DNA of 64,000 bases from assembly GCA_009192285.1 (NCBI GenBank), contig WBVU01000010.1, positions 1,486,111 to 1,550,110 of the forward strand. The letters are read 5' to 3'. The position numbers and the translations under genes are program-made. Within the stretch, counting starts at the first letter, position 1. Every line of letters starts with the position of its first letter. Shown piece by piece: positions 1 to 13,048 of the stretch. This stretch comes from Morchella semilibera (taxonomy: Eukaryota; Ascomycota; Pezizomycetes; Pezizales; Morchellaceae). Under the pieces are notes generated by a model that was not told the DNA's origin, did not search any database, and worked only from the letters and a program-made list of their open reading frames with translations.

Positions 1-421
1 CCGGACCCATAAGACTTGATGGGGTATAACACCCAACACCAAAAAAAAAAAAAAAAGGGATCCGGATTCCGTCGATGTGCTAGATGGTATCAGGAAATCA
101 CTCCAAAGGTACAACAATCAGGCCGCTCGGATAGCGCAGCTACATGTAGTTTTATGAATTTTGCTAAAGCCTATCCCATTAAGCCTACATGCACCTACTT
201 ACAAATCCACTAAGATGGACCCCGCTGGGTTTTGATCCTCTGTTTTTCTTTTTCGTCCCTCCAACGGTCACAACCGCGGGCCCCCATACCATCTTAGGAA
301 AAGCTTTTCTGCACTTCACCCCACCAAAGAGCCTCACGCTCTCATGTATGATACCTATGAACCCACAAAGTTAGATGAGGGGAAACCGCCTGCACCAAGA
401 GAGACAAGAAGTATATTTGAA
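1..421. other. Left edge, no gene recognised
   Basis: This stretch holds short open frames only, an A-run near 41-56 and one TACATGTA palindrome at 141-148. No fragment resembles a known family. It probably contains the promoter of the HGH1 gene that starts at 422. Confidence 0.5.
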
Positions 422-1823
422 ATGCCAACAGAACTTGTGAGGTTATCCTCGTCATGTTTTTGACTCCCCAAATGATTGCTAATCGAATCTACGGAATTTA
501 GGAAGAGCTTGTAGGATTTTTGGGATCTCCGCGACCGGAAATCAGACAAATAGGTATGGACGGGATGCCGCTTCATTCTTACAAAACAAAAGACTTATAA
601 AACTACTCTTTGAAGCACTCGAGAACTTGGTTGGATACAGCAAAGGCCCGCAATCTGCAATTTTCAAGCCGGAGGGCCTCGCGCCAATAAAAAATCTTAA
701 ACTTCTTGTCGGCGATGTCTCAGTAAGAGCTGTACCAAAAACAATAGCAATAGTGGATTAGTACTAATGATAGCCGCCCACTAGGCACGAGCAGCGCATG
801 CTTTAAAAATTCTCATAAATATCTCCGATGACGCAGCTGTCCTCAAGGACATCGCAAGCGATGATCTCTTCCTCGAGCTATTGCTATCAAAGATCACAAA
901 CCCAGAAACAGTGCATGCCGACCTAATCGCTATGCTCCTAGCCAACATGGCAAAGAGCGACTCGATCCAACGAATTTTGGACTTGAAACGCGCTGCCCCT
1001 GGAAAGGGAGTTAGTGATAGTCCTAATGCCCTCGATCAGCTCATGGACTGCTTTGTAAAGGGCGCCGAGAAGAAGCTTAATAAGGATGCCGACTTCGACT
1101 ATCTGGCCTACTTCTTCGCAGATTTGAGCAGACTGCCACAGGGCAGAAAATACTTTATCGCGAGACAGGCATATGATGATGTCATTCCGATATCAAAATT
1201 GGTTGTGTTCACGGAGCACCATAGTAATGTTAGAAGGAAGGGTGTTGCATCCACCATCAAGTAATAAATATTTAACCTTTGCCGTTTCCCCGTACAAATG
1301 CTAACGTAATTTGTTAATAGAAACTCATGCTTCGATATACCTTCGCATCCAGCGTTTTTGAGTGAGGATGAGGTGAATCTTTTGCCGTATATTCTACTGC
1401 CATTATGTGGACCAGAGGAATTCCCAGAAGATGTAGGCCATCTCTTAATTCTCATTACATTATTCAGGACAAAATACTGACTAAAGCTTCATTTGATAGG
1501 AAATGCTAGAAATGCCATCTGATCTTCAGATGCTTCCTCCAGACAAGAAGCGTGACACTGATATGTCAATCCTTGTTACACACCTTGAAACACTTTTGCT
1601 TCTCACCACCACCAGGCCAGCACGAGAGTACATGAGAAAGGTCAACGTGTATACTGTGATCAAGGAGTGTCATCTGGCAGTTGATGACGATGATGTTCAG
1701 GATGCATGTGACAGACTTGTTCAAGTCTTGATGAGAGATGAGGCTAATGGTGATGAGGGAGGGTTCGTAGAGACGGCCGAAGAGGAGGATGAAGACGACG
1801 ATAAGATAGTTGAGATATTGTGA
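422..1823 (+). CDS. HGH1: HGH1 family protein (eEF2-folding cofactor)
   Basis: This is a HEAT/armadillo-like cytosolic protein; the yeast family member helps the chaperonin TRiC fold elongation factor eEF2. I read six exons: 422-436, 502-553, 616-722, 785-1260, 1321-1432 and 1500-1823, giving 361 aa, close to the usual family length. The first exon encodes only MPTEL. Joining it to the next two restores the family-typical start, EELVGFLGSPRPEIRQIA followed by LENLVGYS. The middle carries the alpha-helical repeat part (ARAAHALKILINISDD), then the DUF383/DUF384-like region with PSHPAFLSEDEVNLLPYILL and PLCGPEEFPEDE. The end is very acidic (TAEEEDEDDDK), as in homologues. All introns are GT-AG and 60-70 nt. 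The family call is firm; the two 5' mini-exons rest on frame and conservation only. Confidence 0.88.
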
Positions 1824-3107
1824 GGGAGCCATTTTTTCATTTCTTTTCCCTGTACAAATGGTATAATTTAGATTAGAGCTCGAGGGCCGAGCTAGAGGTT
1901 TCCGGTTACACCCAGTTTTGAATAAAGAAAAGTTCGGTATCAGGTCGGTCCTTTTATCCAATTCGCCTTCAAATATCGTCGTATAGGGACAGGCACAAAC
2001 TTGGTGGACTGATACTGAGTTCGCACATGCAGTTTTGTCTATTTGCATACCGTATAGTCAAAGAGAATACTACCTATTATTTCCGCAACCAATATTCTCC
2101 GGTATTCTGGGGGGGGGGGGGGTTATAGAATTCTATATAGGCAGAGGTAGCTCGCGACCTGTGAGGTCAGACATAAACTCTTTCTGTGGTGTTTGGAATA
2201 AACAACCTGTAAATACCTACATTCATGTATATCTATTGTTTCAACATTTCAAATAACTTAACAGCAGGCCCCTTAATGCTAGACTTAGCGGATATATTCC
2301 ACACGTAGCGAGAGTCATTGAAACCATAAATCCGTAGCCCCATTAGGCTATCAAAAATGCTACCACGCTATTTAAGCTACATATTTGCCCAATAGAGTAA
2401 CTCTTTTATGGGGCCTGTAAATCACGATCTGCAAATGAGGGGAAGCTTAATTCCTCCGGAATTGGAAACATTAAAGTTCGGGATTGCCTAGGACCAAGTC
2501 CTGAAACCCCTACAAAAGTCAGGTAGCTTACTTTTAAGCTTTATAGTATTACACTACCAGATTAACGATGTTCACTGTGCATAGAATTAGCCAATACGAA
2601 CTGCCTTAGTCGGTTTCAACTGCATATACGCAAATCATAGCGCAATTAAAACCAAACTACATTAGTACGCTTCTTGACGTAACGGAGTAAGCTAGGAAAG
2701 AGTATTAGAACGTCCCGGGATGTAAAATTATATATATGACATCAAACTTTCCAAAGCTATATATCGATCAATCACTGTTGCCGGTATCTAACTGTTTCAT
2801 CCTTCAGGTAGTACCACAAGGGCAATTCCTAGTATATCTATAAGGTGTTAACATATACATATAAAAAGGCGCCTAAAAGGCTCCAACTGCACAAAATAGC
2901 CAAACAGGCAGCTCGGTGTTTCTGGGTAATCACTCCTAGTTACCCTGCCGTCTCAACTGTTCCTGCATGTGGCATCATCGAGGCCAGATTCCCAGAAACA
3001 ACCCCAGTCCAAAAGCCGGTTCAGCGCTCCGTTCAACCTGTTCCCACGATAAAGTAGATCTGTCATCATCAATACCCACACCCCAGCGTCCCTAAAACTT
3101 CTCAGAA
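1824..3107. other. Intergenic, no gene seen
   Basis: This 1.3-kb spacer between HGH1 and YIF1 is AT-rich. It has a 14-nt G run at 2109-2122 and stop codons in all frames. No RNA gene or transposon part was recognised. Confidence 0.5.
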
Positions 3108-4296
3108 ATGCAGCGCTCCGGTTATCTCCCAACATCTGGCGCATCACCTCCTCTTCACCATCCCGTTCCCCAGCACCATGTACCTATTCCTGTGATGCAT
3201 TCTCCACCACCTCCACACACTGCTACGGCGTACAGCTCGCCGTACGCCCAACAGCCAATGCAGAGCACAATGGGAAATCAACAGCCGAACCAGGGCATGC
3301 ACCCTGCGTATGGTGATTTCTTTAGCGATCCCAGGGCCGCGATGGCTTTCCAGGTCGGAGGAAGAGCTACTGAAGCTGCTGGTGCTTATGTGGAGCAAAA
3401 CGTAGGTTCCCCCCGCCTTAGATTTCAACCAATGAGAGGACACCTGCAGGTATTTAAGTGAATTATCCTCTAGTTTGGAAAATATTTGCAAGTAGGCGCA
3501 TTAAAACATTATTTCAACGTCTCCAACAGCTACGTCCTCCGGAAACTATACCTTGTGCTTTTCCCATGGCGACATAAGCCATGGTCCCGTAGCGGCTCCC
3601 AGAGAGCTGGGGCAAATGGCCAGGTCGATACCTATTTTCTCCCGCCCAGAGATGATATCAATTCGCCAGATATGTATATTCCAGGTTAGTTGGTGTTCCC
3701 CAAGTGGCATTGTCCATAGCTTACCTAGCTCCATAACAGTCATGGCGTTCGTCACTTATATTCTTCTATCCACCCTTCTCTACGGTATTGCCGGTAATTT
3801 TAACCCCGAACAACTTGGTTACACTGCGTCCTTTGCATTCACTATTGTGATCCTTGAGATCGGCATCATCAAGATCGGATGTTATCTCTTGAGTATTAAT
3901 AATGACAGCCAATTGATGGATCTCGTTGCGTATTCCGGATATAAGTTCGTGGGTATTATCGTTACCCTAGCGATGACAACCTTCGGGTCGAAATGGTTAG
4001 AATATTTGGTATTTGGTTATACTTTCAATGCAAATGCATTCTTCTTAGTATGTGCCAGTTGTCTTTTCTCGATCATGCATACACCATTATCTAACCCCAA
4101 ACAGTTACGAAGCTTGAAATATGTTCTCCTTCCGGATAACACAGCAGACAATCCAAGAGGCACTATGTACGCCGTCAACCGTACCCAGAAGAACCGACGT
4201 ACACAGTTCTTGTTCTTGTACAGTTATATTATCCAGATCGTTTTTATGTGGGCGCTCTCGTCGGGATTCAATGGCGCAACCTCCGGAAAGAAGTAA
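3108..4296 (+). CDS. YIF1: YIF1 family ER-Golgi membrane protein
   Basis: Yif1 works with Yip1 and Yos1 in ER-to-Golgi COPII vesicle transport and binds Rab GTPases. Exons are 3108-3401, 3474-3684 and 3740-4296 (353 aa). The N-terminus (about residues 1-75) is a Pro/Gln/His-rich cytosolic tail. It is followed by the family signature FGKYLQVGALKHYFNVSN and LVLFPWRHKPWSR, then LPPRDDINSPDMYIPV just before the membrane part. About five hydrophobic segments follow: AFVTYILLSTLLYGI, LGYTASFAFTIVILEIGI, LVAYSGYKFVGIIVTLA, a segment around FFLVCASCLFSIM, and the C-terminal YIIQIVFMWAL. The first intron's acceptor (3473) was chosen because only it yields FGKYLQVGALK. Both introns are GT-AG. Confidence 0.93.
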
Positions 4297-6838
4297 GCAC
4301 TTAGCTTGCCTTCGGGAATTGTTTGAAAAAAATGAGTGTAGCTGGTGCAAGGGAGTTTCTTTTGTTTAAATTTACATATACTGGCGCATAGCATTTGTTA
4401 GCTGTAAATACATATATCAAGGTTTGGTTTGTTTACGAAGATACCAATGCAACAATGTATATCATTCGTTTAAAGTTAAAGCAAGGGACTACATACATAT
4501 ACTAACCTCCTAATATGGTCAAACCTGGTTACTTACATGTATGTAGGTTGATGGTTTGCTGCATGGTTTATCACTCGCGTGCCCTGCCACACTACATGTT
4601 CACCTTGGAGCGTCAAGTTTTTGGCGCTTTCAAGTTTCCTCTTTATAATAAATACAGCCACAAAACTGTCTTATATACTTTAACTCTCACACCTGCACTT
4701 CAAAGTAGAATTAGCACGCGAACACCTCACGTCAACATGTCCCCGGCCACAAAACCCTCCCCAAATAGCCAGAACCTCAGGGACAGTGCCTACCCAATTC
4801 CTCGAGACTCCTCTAAAAGCACTACCTATTTGCGACACAGGCACCATAGCGTCCCCCCAAACCCAACGATAAGCCTCGTAAGCCCCTATTGCGCACCAAA
4901 TAAACACATAAACCACGCCTCGCCTAGCCCTGTCAGGGCAGTGGGGTATCAAACCGCTGGTTATAAAGGTCCAATTAATACCTATGGGCGTGGCGAGAGG
5001 GCTTACGGGTTGTCAAACCTGAAAGTTTGGACCCCGGAGGACAGGAAGGCTGGGTGTTTATAGTAGTGAGTGTGGATGCTGCTCTAGTATTTAGGCGCAG
5101 GCGGCGGGGGGGGGGGGGGCGAACTGTCCAGTCTATGATGTCGAGATAGATGGTGGGGGAGTGGAGTCCGATAGAGACGGTGTTGGCTGCGTGGTGTTTC
5201 TGTGTTTGCTTTTATGTTGCAATTCGATCATTTCCAGGGGCTTGTAGCGAATGCTTTTTTTTTTATCCTTTTGGCTAGATGAAAATTATTAAAAGTGCCG
5301 TGATAGAAAAAAAATAAAGATAAGTTCAGATACCAAATATATACTTGGGGGAGCTCGGGGGTGATGGTCTTTGAGGGCCATTCTCATAGGTGTTGAATGG
5401 CAGGTGCACGTTGTGACTTGGCACCAGGTTGGGAATCTGTATGTAGGGTCTAACCACCCACCGGCCCATCTCTGGCTTCTGAGGTGATAGTGGCCTCTGG
5501 GTAAGGAGTTAGAAGCTTACATGTAGCTAATCATGTTCTAGCCCAGTTCCCAAGAGCCAACTGACTGCACCGGGGGGGTGGGCCCTGGCCCTTCGGAACG
5601 GTTGAGCATGCGGTAAGATGCTGATGAGGTTGGATTTGCGCTGCAATGCTTCACACCATCGGCAGATGCATGGCCGCTTAGTCGGTGTTTATGACCATGT
5701 TTACCGGCACCTAAAGATAGGTGGGGAATCAAAACCGGGGGCAAAAACCACCTTTTTAGGAGGTGCTACGAGGTGCATACATGCAGTCTTGCACCAGTCT
5801 ACCGAACTCTGAGGGTTAGGGCTGATGGGCCAGGCGTTGAGGGCTAGGGGAGCTGTGCCCTAACTGAGCATTTAAACATGAATCCCCTGCAGCGTTTGAT
5901 CAATCAGTGGGGGATCTGCTCAACGTCTGGGTTCATTGAGGCTATGAGGTATGCCACTGATCGACCCACCTACCACCTGCCCAGGCACATACAAATCCTA
6001 ATTGATGCCTTTGCAGACCTTATACCTTATAGTGGAAGCAAGAGTTCAGTGCTTCAGACCTTCGATATGGCGTACTATATGTCCCCGGATGGACTAGATC
6101 TCTACATGATATGCCCAGTCAGTGACGCTACGGCGCCCCGGGAAACACATATCCAGTGTCCATGGCTGTTCAGCGTCTGGTCCCAATTTTCAGATATCCC
6201 CGCCTGATACCTCATTCCGGGGCAACAAGAAATCGGCCAGACCTGGTTGGTCACTGTATCAACCGCTCTATCCATTAGGGCGTCGTCTCACCCCTAATAT
6301 CACTGGCGTTCTGATTGACGGAAGTTGATGAGCACTTTACACCAGACCGACCGTTAATTGGTACCATAATCCACAAGTACAACAAGCTCGGGGACATTTA
6401 TTATATTCATTGCCATCATATATTGCTGGATACCGGGTAACTCACACTCTATTTATTTACCGGATTCAACATGCACTTTCCGGTAGACTTATCCATGGAT
6501 TAGCGGCCATAGAATATCACTATACCCAGTATAAATGTCAATGATTGTCACTACCAGTTTCTACAACCCAATTTATATCATTTAAAAAAAACCAAAAAAT
6601 CCTTCTAAAAAAAACAAATTAAATATAACAATATAACTACACCTACTATTCTCTTATCATTGAATCAACACACATATAGCTAAATAGCAATACCCAAATG
6701 CTGTCGGGGGCACTCAATACTACGACTTACTATTAATTGCAACCCTGGTTACCCGGATCGTATTCACACAAATTCATCCCCCGATCATTTACCCCACCAT
6801 CACCGCCGCCGCCGCCCAAGTCCCCCCAACAGTCCAAC
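4297..6838. other. Intergenic 2.5 kb, only doubtful ORFs
   Basis: This gap contains a 14-nt G run (5106-5119), TACATGTA palindromes at 4534 and 5518, and unassigned open frames at 4738-5063 (+) and 5878-6207 (+). The sequence before 6839 is A/T-rich with ACAC and CCGCCG stretches, likely the promoter and leader of the next gene. Confidence 0.45.
4738..5063 (+). CDS. Doubtful small ORF, unknown
   Basis: This is a 108-aa frame from an ATG in a good context (aacatgtcc), with a TATA-like ctttataataaata about 90 nt upstream. The product is Ser/Pro/Tyr-rich and basic and matches nothing I recognise. The opposite strand is also open over 4680-4952 and would encode a Trp-rich peptide with one hydrophobic stretch (GVVYVFIWCAIGAYEAY). 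Either frame or neither may be real. It is listed only because both frames are longer than most in the surrounding non-coding DNA. Confidence 0.15.
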
Positions 6839-7917
6839 ATGACGACTCCCGCGAAATCCCTCGAAGCGTCTGTACTCTCCCTCCTCACCCTAATATCACA
6901 CAGCCGCAACCTCCTCTCAACCGGCGGTATCTCTCCCGCCACCAAGCCCCCGACCGACAACCCCCTCAACATCCTCCACGACATTGGCTCCCTCACGCGC
7001 GCGCACACCACCAAGCTCTCCATCGCCATCCGCCCCCCCAACATCATCCATGACGCCGCCGCCCGCTGCGTCCAGGACATCACACAATTCGTTATCCCCC
7101 CACTACTAGCCACAATCGAGCTGATGTCGCCCAAGGAGCACGGGAGCACGCTGTACACGGCGGTGCTCAGGGCCGCCGATAATGTCCTGGCAGCGCTGGA
7201 GGAATTCGCGAGGGAGATACCCGAGATCTGTAGAGCGGGGAAGAGCGCGGGGGCTAGGGATCGACTGGCGAGTACGGGAGTGGTGTGGCAGGCTGCGGAT
7301 AGGCTAGTAGCGCTGAGAACGAAGGGACTCACCGGTATTGTCCAGGATGTGGTGGAGTCGCATATGGCGATGCTGAAGGATGCCGCGGCGGAGCTCAAGG
7401 AATGGCTTGAGACTAACGATGAAGATGGGGACGATGAGGTGGATGGGGAAAATGACGAGGGTGGAGATGCGTTCTGGGACTCACCAAAGAAGGGCCTGGC
7501 AAAGGACGACACCGAGGCAAGGGAGAAGGTGGACGCATCGTTAAAAAAGATGAAGCTGGCCACTATTCTCCTCGGCGCCGTGGTAAAACGGAGATTAACG
7601 GGCGAGGGGAAATTGCATAATGCCCAGCAATTGGATAAGGTCGCGGAATTGGCAAAGAGTTTGGCAAGCTTAGGCGATGATATCGGCATGGGGTACTATG
7701 AGGATGATGTAGATGATGCTGTGAGAATCCCCCCCTTTCCTTCTACTAATTTATGGAAGTTACTGATTGGGACTATTGACAGACCGAAGCACAGAAAGAA
7801 TTTGAGAAAAGAGCCACCGAGCTGGCAGAGCTGGTAACTCTTGCAAACGATGGCAATGATGACCAGTCCAGCAAATGGTTCCGAAATTGCAAAGACGCAA
7901 TTTCAAAAAACTGTTGA
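6839..7917 (+). CDS. GCIP/cyclin-D1-binding protein 1-like protein
   Basis: This looks like the fungal version of the GCIP/CCNDBP1 (Grap2 and cyclin-D-interacting) family, an all-helical protein of uncertain role in fungi. Exons are 6839-7720 and 7783-7917 (338 aa). The ATG at 6839 was chosen because the protein from there (MTTPAKSLEASVLSLL) starts with a helix; an upstream in-frame extension is GC- and Pro-rich leader. Supporting features are DIGSLTRAHTTKLSIAIRPP, the central HGSTLYTAVLRAADNVLAAL helix, an acidic linker (ETNDEDGDDEVDGENDEGGD) before GDAFWD, and a helical C-terminus with KKMKLATILLGAVVKRRL. The intron is GT-AG with a tactaat/tactgat branch site. Joining it gives TEAQKEFEKRATELAELV. 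The exact partner is unknown. Confidence 0.7.
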
Positions 7918-8551
7918 TCAAAAAAAAAAAACTAGGAATAAAAAAAATAGACAAATACCCTCAATTATGAAAAGCGATATTCCGGTTGTAGGATCACGGA
8001 CGATCACTCGCCTCCGGTCGGAGACATTAGACGGCTAATATCCCCCCCACTGTCACGCATATCTGCGACAATTCATGTAAAGAACTGTAAATATAGATAT
8101 CCCAAGCCAAAGCTTAAATGCAAACTACATAAGTACACGTGCCCCCTCCGATCTCATTCTATGCACTTTGCCACCCGCTCTCTCAATCTATACAGCAAAA
8201 CCAAACCAAACCAAACCACATGCTAAGTATGCTCATATGCAAATATGCAATTCGCCAGCCAGACCAGACACCTCCAACATCAATAAAAACATAAAAGAAA
8301 TCCGCACGCCAAAGGAATGACAAAAAAACCAAAACCAAAGCCATCAAACTACCCTATCCACCTTTTCCACGTCAAAAAATAACCAATGCAAAAAAAGGAA
8401 AAGCAGGAAGAGAAAAAACAAGCTGTATATATACATTCCCCAAGCCAAAAGGAGCCAAAGCCCGCCGCTTACGTGAATGGATAAGATAGAAATAGAGAGT
8501 AATACTAGAACTCAAGCTTTTTAAATCAATTGATCAAGACCTTTCATTGTC
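7918..8551. repeat. Intergenic with AACCA pentamer repeat
   Basis: This is the convergent spacer between the GCIP-like and RING genes. It is A-rich and has a short (AACCA)n tract at about 8196-8220. No gene was seen. Confidence 0.5.
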
Positions 8552-10460
8552 TTATCGCTGACTGCTATCGCTAAGAGCTGCAGGAGCAGGTCTCTGCACA
8601 ACACCGGCACTACTAATCGTCGTCAATCCCCCTGCTGTCCCAGTTCCCGCCACCTCAGACGCCGGCCCATTCACCGTGATCGACGAGCTCGCTCTGCCCC
8701 CACTCATGCGCCGGTTAAGGACCCTCCTCAGTCTACTAATACCCAGCTCTGGTGCCCGACTTCTTGGTGGTCTGGTACCATTCTCTTCCCGCAGTTGTCG
8801 TAAGGCGGCCATGCGTTCGTCGCTTGAAGAGCTGCCGCGTGCAATATCTAGATAGCGCATTATGCGGTTGCCACTACTCTGAGCTGGCTCTGGGGCTGAC
8901 GGAGGGGCAACTTCAAGGGATTGGCGTTGGTCTTCAGGGCGAAGGTCGATCCGGCTATTTTGGTGTTAGTCACAGCCCTCCTTCCAGATAAGAACGACAG
9001 CGGGGTTATATATCTACCATAATGGACATGATCCAGCAACGTTAAGTAGCCATGGATCTATACAATCTGGATGAAAGCTGTGATGGCACGGCAGGACACG
9101 CAGATCCACTCCAGACTCAAAATCTTCCATACAAACCGGGCACCTCAACTGGGACGGGTCAATTTCTGACGTTGACATTGCCGCCGGCTCGGCACCATCC
9201 TCACCAGCAGCCGGTGCGGTTCCACTCGCGTTCGGTGGGGACTGCGATGCCACTGAAGGCACCGCAGACCTTCTACGATCCTCTTCGGACGTTCTGGATG
9301 TGATAGAGTCAGGTGCCATCTCCAGATCGGTCGGTTTAACAATCCCATCATTGGCACCCTCCGGAGCCGGCTGGTCTCCGAAACGGACGATAGGCAGGGT
9401 ATCCAAGACTGCTCTTGCGAGGCCTTTGGCTCGTGATTGGCGGGGGCGACCAAACCGGGGCGCTCGCGGGCCGTAACGTTCCGGATGCCGATGGGCCCGG
9501 ATTGCACCGATCAGAATTATCAGTAGGAACAAGGCTGTGATAACTCCAGTGATGCTGTAGAGGATTATCAACGCCACACTGGTAGAGGGCGAAGGTCCCA
9601 AGACGCTGTTGTTCTGGTTGGCAGCCAAGCCGTTTGGGTCCTGTATAGTTGAGGTATCCTCGACACTACGGTCGTAGCTAATTGTGACATCTAGCTGCCC
9701 ATCGGTAGTATCCATAAGGAGCTGGAAGTCGTTTGCGATTTCTCTGTCGAGGGTTGTAAATACGAGGTCGTAGTTATAATCGACTTGTGGGTTGAGGTCA
9801 CAATAGTCGTGCTCGACACTATAAAATATCACGCAGGATGGTTGGGGTCTCTGGGAGATTGCTTGAAGGAAAGCTGCGGAGGCATTATTTCCGTTGGAGG
9901 AGTCGCAGGATATGAATGCCAAGTTACCAGTGGAGAATTCCCGGTCCGTACCGGAAGAGTACAGGACTAGGGTGTTGACAAAATTCCTTACTTTCTAGGG
10001 TCGCTCAATTAGTAAGATGTTCATACACCCCCCCCCCCCATACTAATGTTTTCACAACCAATATTCCCTCTCCAAACGAATAGTAACCAGGCAAAATAAG
10101 AAGCACAGTTAAACTCTCTGATCTCTATCTCATGCAGAATGGATGATGATGGTGATGGTGATAATGATGATGCTTGCAACATACCCTTGTAGTAGCTTGA
10201 TCATGATTGACACCTAGTGGTAGTTGGTTTATTGGGACTGAGAATGTCCGATTTCCGGTATTTGTGGACATAACAAGCCCACCACGATTTATCATGTCCC
10301 CATTATCCCCTGTTTCTACCAATTCTCCCATCGTCCTCCCGGACAACATCGCGATCACGACGAGGATAATAGCAACTGCAGACAATGGCCATGACTGAAA
10401 CGGCAGACCCCGGCTGAGACGATATCGGTGCGAGCGGCTATATCTCGCAGGAGTCTCCAT
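8552..10460 (-). CDS. PA-TM-RING type E3 ubiquitin ligase
   Basis: This is a predicted membrane E3 ligase of the endomembrane system. Exons on the minus strand are 10460-10185, 9994-9018 and 8954-8552 (551 aa). Residues about 24-42 form a signal anchor (LSAVAIILVVIAML). A lumenal region with several Asn-X-Ser/Thr sites and a protease-associated-like fold (TLVLYSSGTD, NLAFISCDSSN) follows. A second membrane segment (VALIILYSITGVITALFLLI) precedes a basic cytosolic stretch (HRHPERYGPRAPRFGR). The RING-H2 finger reads CPVCMEDFESGVDLRVLPC, HHSFHPDCIDPWL, then CPLCRIDLRP. The last Cys of the ring is created exactly at the junction of exons 2 and 3, which fixes that intron. The C-terminus is Ser/Arg-rich and probably disordered. 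The first intron (about 190 nt) is long and carries a GATGAT repeat and a C run. Confidence 0.85.
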
Positions 10461-11027
10461 CTCGGCAGCAGAGTAATGATGAACGATGCAGCGAGTGCTT
10501 ATGCGGTACCCTAAGCAGCGGGGGGGGGGGAATATTAAAAGGAATCTCTAGAGGGGATGGGGTACTACAGTATTTTGTACCTTTGGAGGGGGAGGGGGTG
10601 CAGCTGAGGCTCGACCGCAGACTACGGGTAAGCTTACAGGGGGGGGGGGGTTGAATTTTGGAGGGGGCGAGAGTGGAGGATTGCGGAGGTGGAAGAAGTA
10701 ATACTCACACAGGCGCCGTGTTACTACTTACTGAATCCCGCAATTTCTCCCTTGGTTGTGTTGTTGTTGTTTTGTTTGGATATCAGGCAAATAGCACTTT
10801 GTTTGGCCGAAGTGTGCCCATGAATTGTGGAATGGGGACCTTGGCTGGTGGTACGTATCTCGTGTGTATTTACAATATCCTTCTTACTATAGATAACCAA
10901 ACAAAAACATTATAAGGTCCTGAATTAATATCTGGATGCATGTATTACGCACCATGGTCATCAAATTCAGCCTTGCCTGCTAGGTTTTTATTATAGCAAA
11001 TCTTTCATTATGTACCACCACAATGTA

Positions 11028-11057
11028 CCACAACCACAACCACAACCACAACCACCT
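11028..11057. repeat. CCACAA hexamer tandem repeat
   Basis: Five perfect CCACAA units in a row form a simple microsatellite in non-coding DNA. Confidence 0.85.
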
Positions 11058-13048
11058 CCCTCGACCGGGACCTTGAAAACTCGATGTGGGGGTACCGTCT
11101 CATAGCCTCGGGGGAATGCGATACGGTAGAGCTTCAATATGCGATCGCCCAGACATACCGATTGGAGGGTTTAAGGCCATCAGGGGTTAGTTCTGGGATC
11201 CCCATCATACCCATAGTTGAGACAAATAGCCTACCACCTCCGCAGTTGGAACTTGTCCAACTCTTCGTCATCTTGTTCACGATGATAGAGAGGGGTATGC
11301 AATACCTTGAATCTCTGGTAGCCGGGATTGCCGAGGATATGCCCAGAGACCGGAATAATAGAGTAGGTACTAGGTACATAGTTGGTCATCAACTGCGCGG
11401 TGAATATAAATGTCCCTATGGCCTAGCTTCAAGCTTTTTGCCCCTCGCGATTCGGAAAATCTAAAGGTATATCTTTGGCCAGTAATCCAAATAGTAATTC
11501 TGCACTTACACATATATACTTCCTAGGCGCTTGTGTCCAAGACTTGCTGTCAGAGAAATCATCGTCCCTTGCGTTGCCAAGGTCAACTACAAGCGAACAA
11601 AAAAATGTCATGTTCCTGACTAAGTACTAATAATGGAGACGTCTTTGATCAACCAAATAGACACTTGAACATTGTCATCGAATTTATCCAGGTGTATACA
11701 CCCGATTTGTATGACCAACATTCGGTCAAATTTGTTTCCGCTCCGATAACAATTGCGATCCCTCTTAAGCCAGCTGTCGACGTATCACTAGGATATTTCT
11801 GTGCGGGGTGTGCGGCGTGTGGGGCATAGCGCTACTGCTGATGAGATTTGTGGGGAGGAAAGGCGCAATGTGTGGGGTCCTTCGGAATCGGGTCCAGCGA
11901 TGTATCCGGGAAGGTGCTTCCACAACCGAAATCCAGGAAGAACCCTGGGTCGAGGAGAGGGAGGGATCTCTCGTCTCTTAAAGAACCAATTCGCCACTCC
12001 CTCTGATCGGAATCGGGGCCATAGTATTCTACATGAGAATCGTAAATTAACAGCAAACCTTTTGAGAGACAACGTGTCGGAGGTTCCGTTCGTTAAGTAT
12101 TTATTGAGGTGAAGTGACATGCACGTGGCATAGATAGAGTTGTGGAGAGCATGTTTCACGACAAACCCCTTCTTCGGATTGACTTGGGATCTTGCCCGGG
12201 CACCGGCCCTAGCGTCCCCTCCGGAAAAATGGAAAAAATGGAAAGTCCGGCCGTGCCTGGCCATCTCCCCCGGGTTTTTTTTTTATTGTATTTTGTACCC
12301 CATGTTTATTCCCCACAGTGAGAAAAGGGCAATATAAGTTCACTTTAATTCTTGGTACCTTTGGGTCATCGGCTACGCATGAACGGGGATATATAGCTAA
12401 ACTATCGAAGATCCCTCTTCGGCCATTGCGGTCTCTTATTCGTATCCTCTAATGATCGATTGTGGCGACAGCTCCTGGGGGGACTACATGTATGTATGTA
12501 GTAAATAACGCATGTAGTTCTTGAACCTATGCTTGAAGTCGGTTTGTTGGCTGGAACTGGGGCCTTTAAGTTGATCCAAGACACATATGTAGAAACCAAC
12601 TCTGGTGAGTCTTGACGGTACTTTATTACAAAGTCCATAGAAGAATACCCCGGAAGTCTGCACGCCGTTGTAACACGTGTGACAAGACTCTGGAATTCCG
12701 GATAAAAAAAATAAAAAAAATCCAGTGGAATTCCAGCCTTTCACCGAGAAACACCTTCCCCACAATGCATGTCCTTAATATCTTTGTATTTAATATCTGG
12801 TTAATCTCGAACGTTTCTCCACAGTCCAGGATGGAAGACAGACTCTGGGGAAATTAGGCCTGACTGGGAACGTTAGCTAAAGGACATTTTTTTGATAGCG
12901 AGGAACACGCTTTCTATATATACTTACCAGCACTCAACAGGGGAGGCCAAGAGGATGCTAATTAACTCAGACACAGTAAAAATACATGTATCTATGAGTC
13001 TCAGAGGTACGGTGGACTCCGATGGTATTATGTGTATGTTTATTACGA

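Noticed and set aside
5878-6207. 110-codon open frame in the 4.3-6.8 kb gap
   Set aside because: Nothing matches a known domain, and no TE hallmarks (repeats at the ends, catalytic motifs) were found.
6733-7689. 318-codon minus-strand frame opposite the GCIP-like gene
   Set aside because: It is a shadow of the plus-strand gene: its Ser/Ala-rich sequence mirrors codon bias, and the plus frame alone has domain sense.
10125-10180. His-rich end of the first RING exon frame
   Set aside because: The His codons come from a GATGAT repeat inside intron 1; the exon ends at 10185 and continues at 9994.
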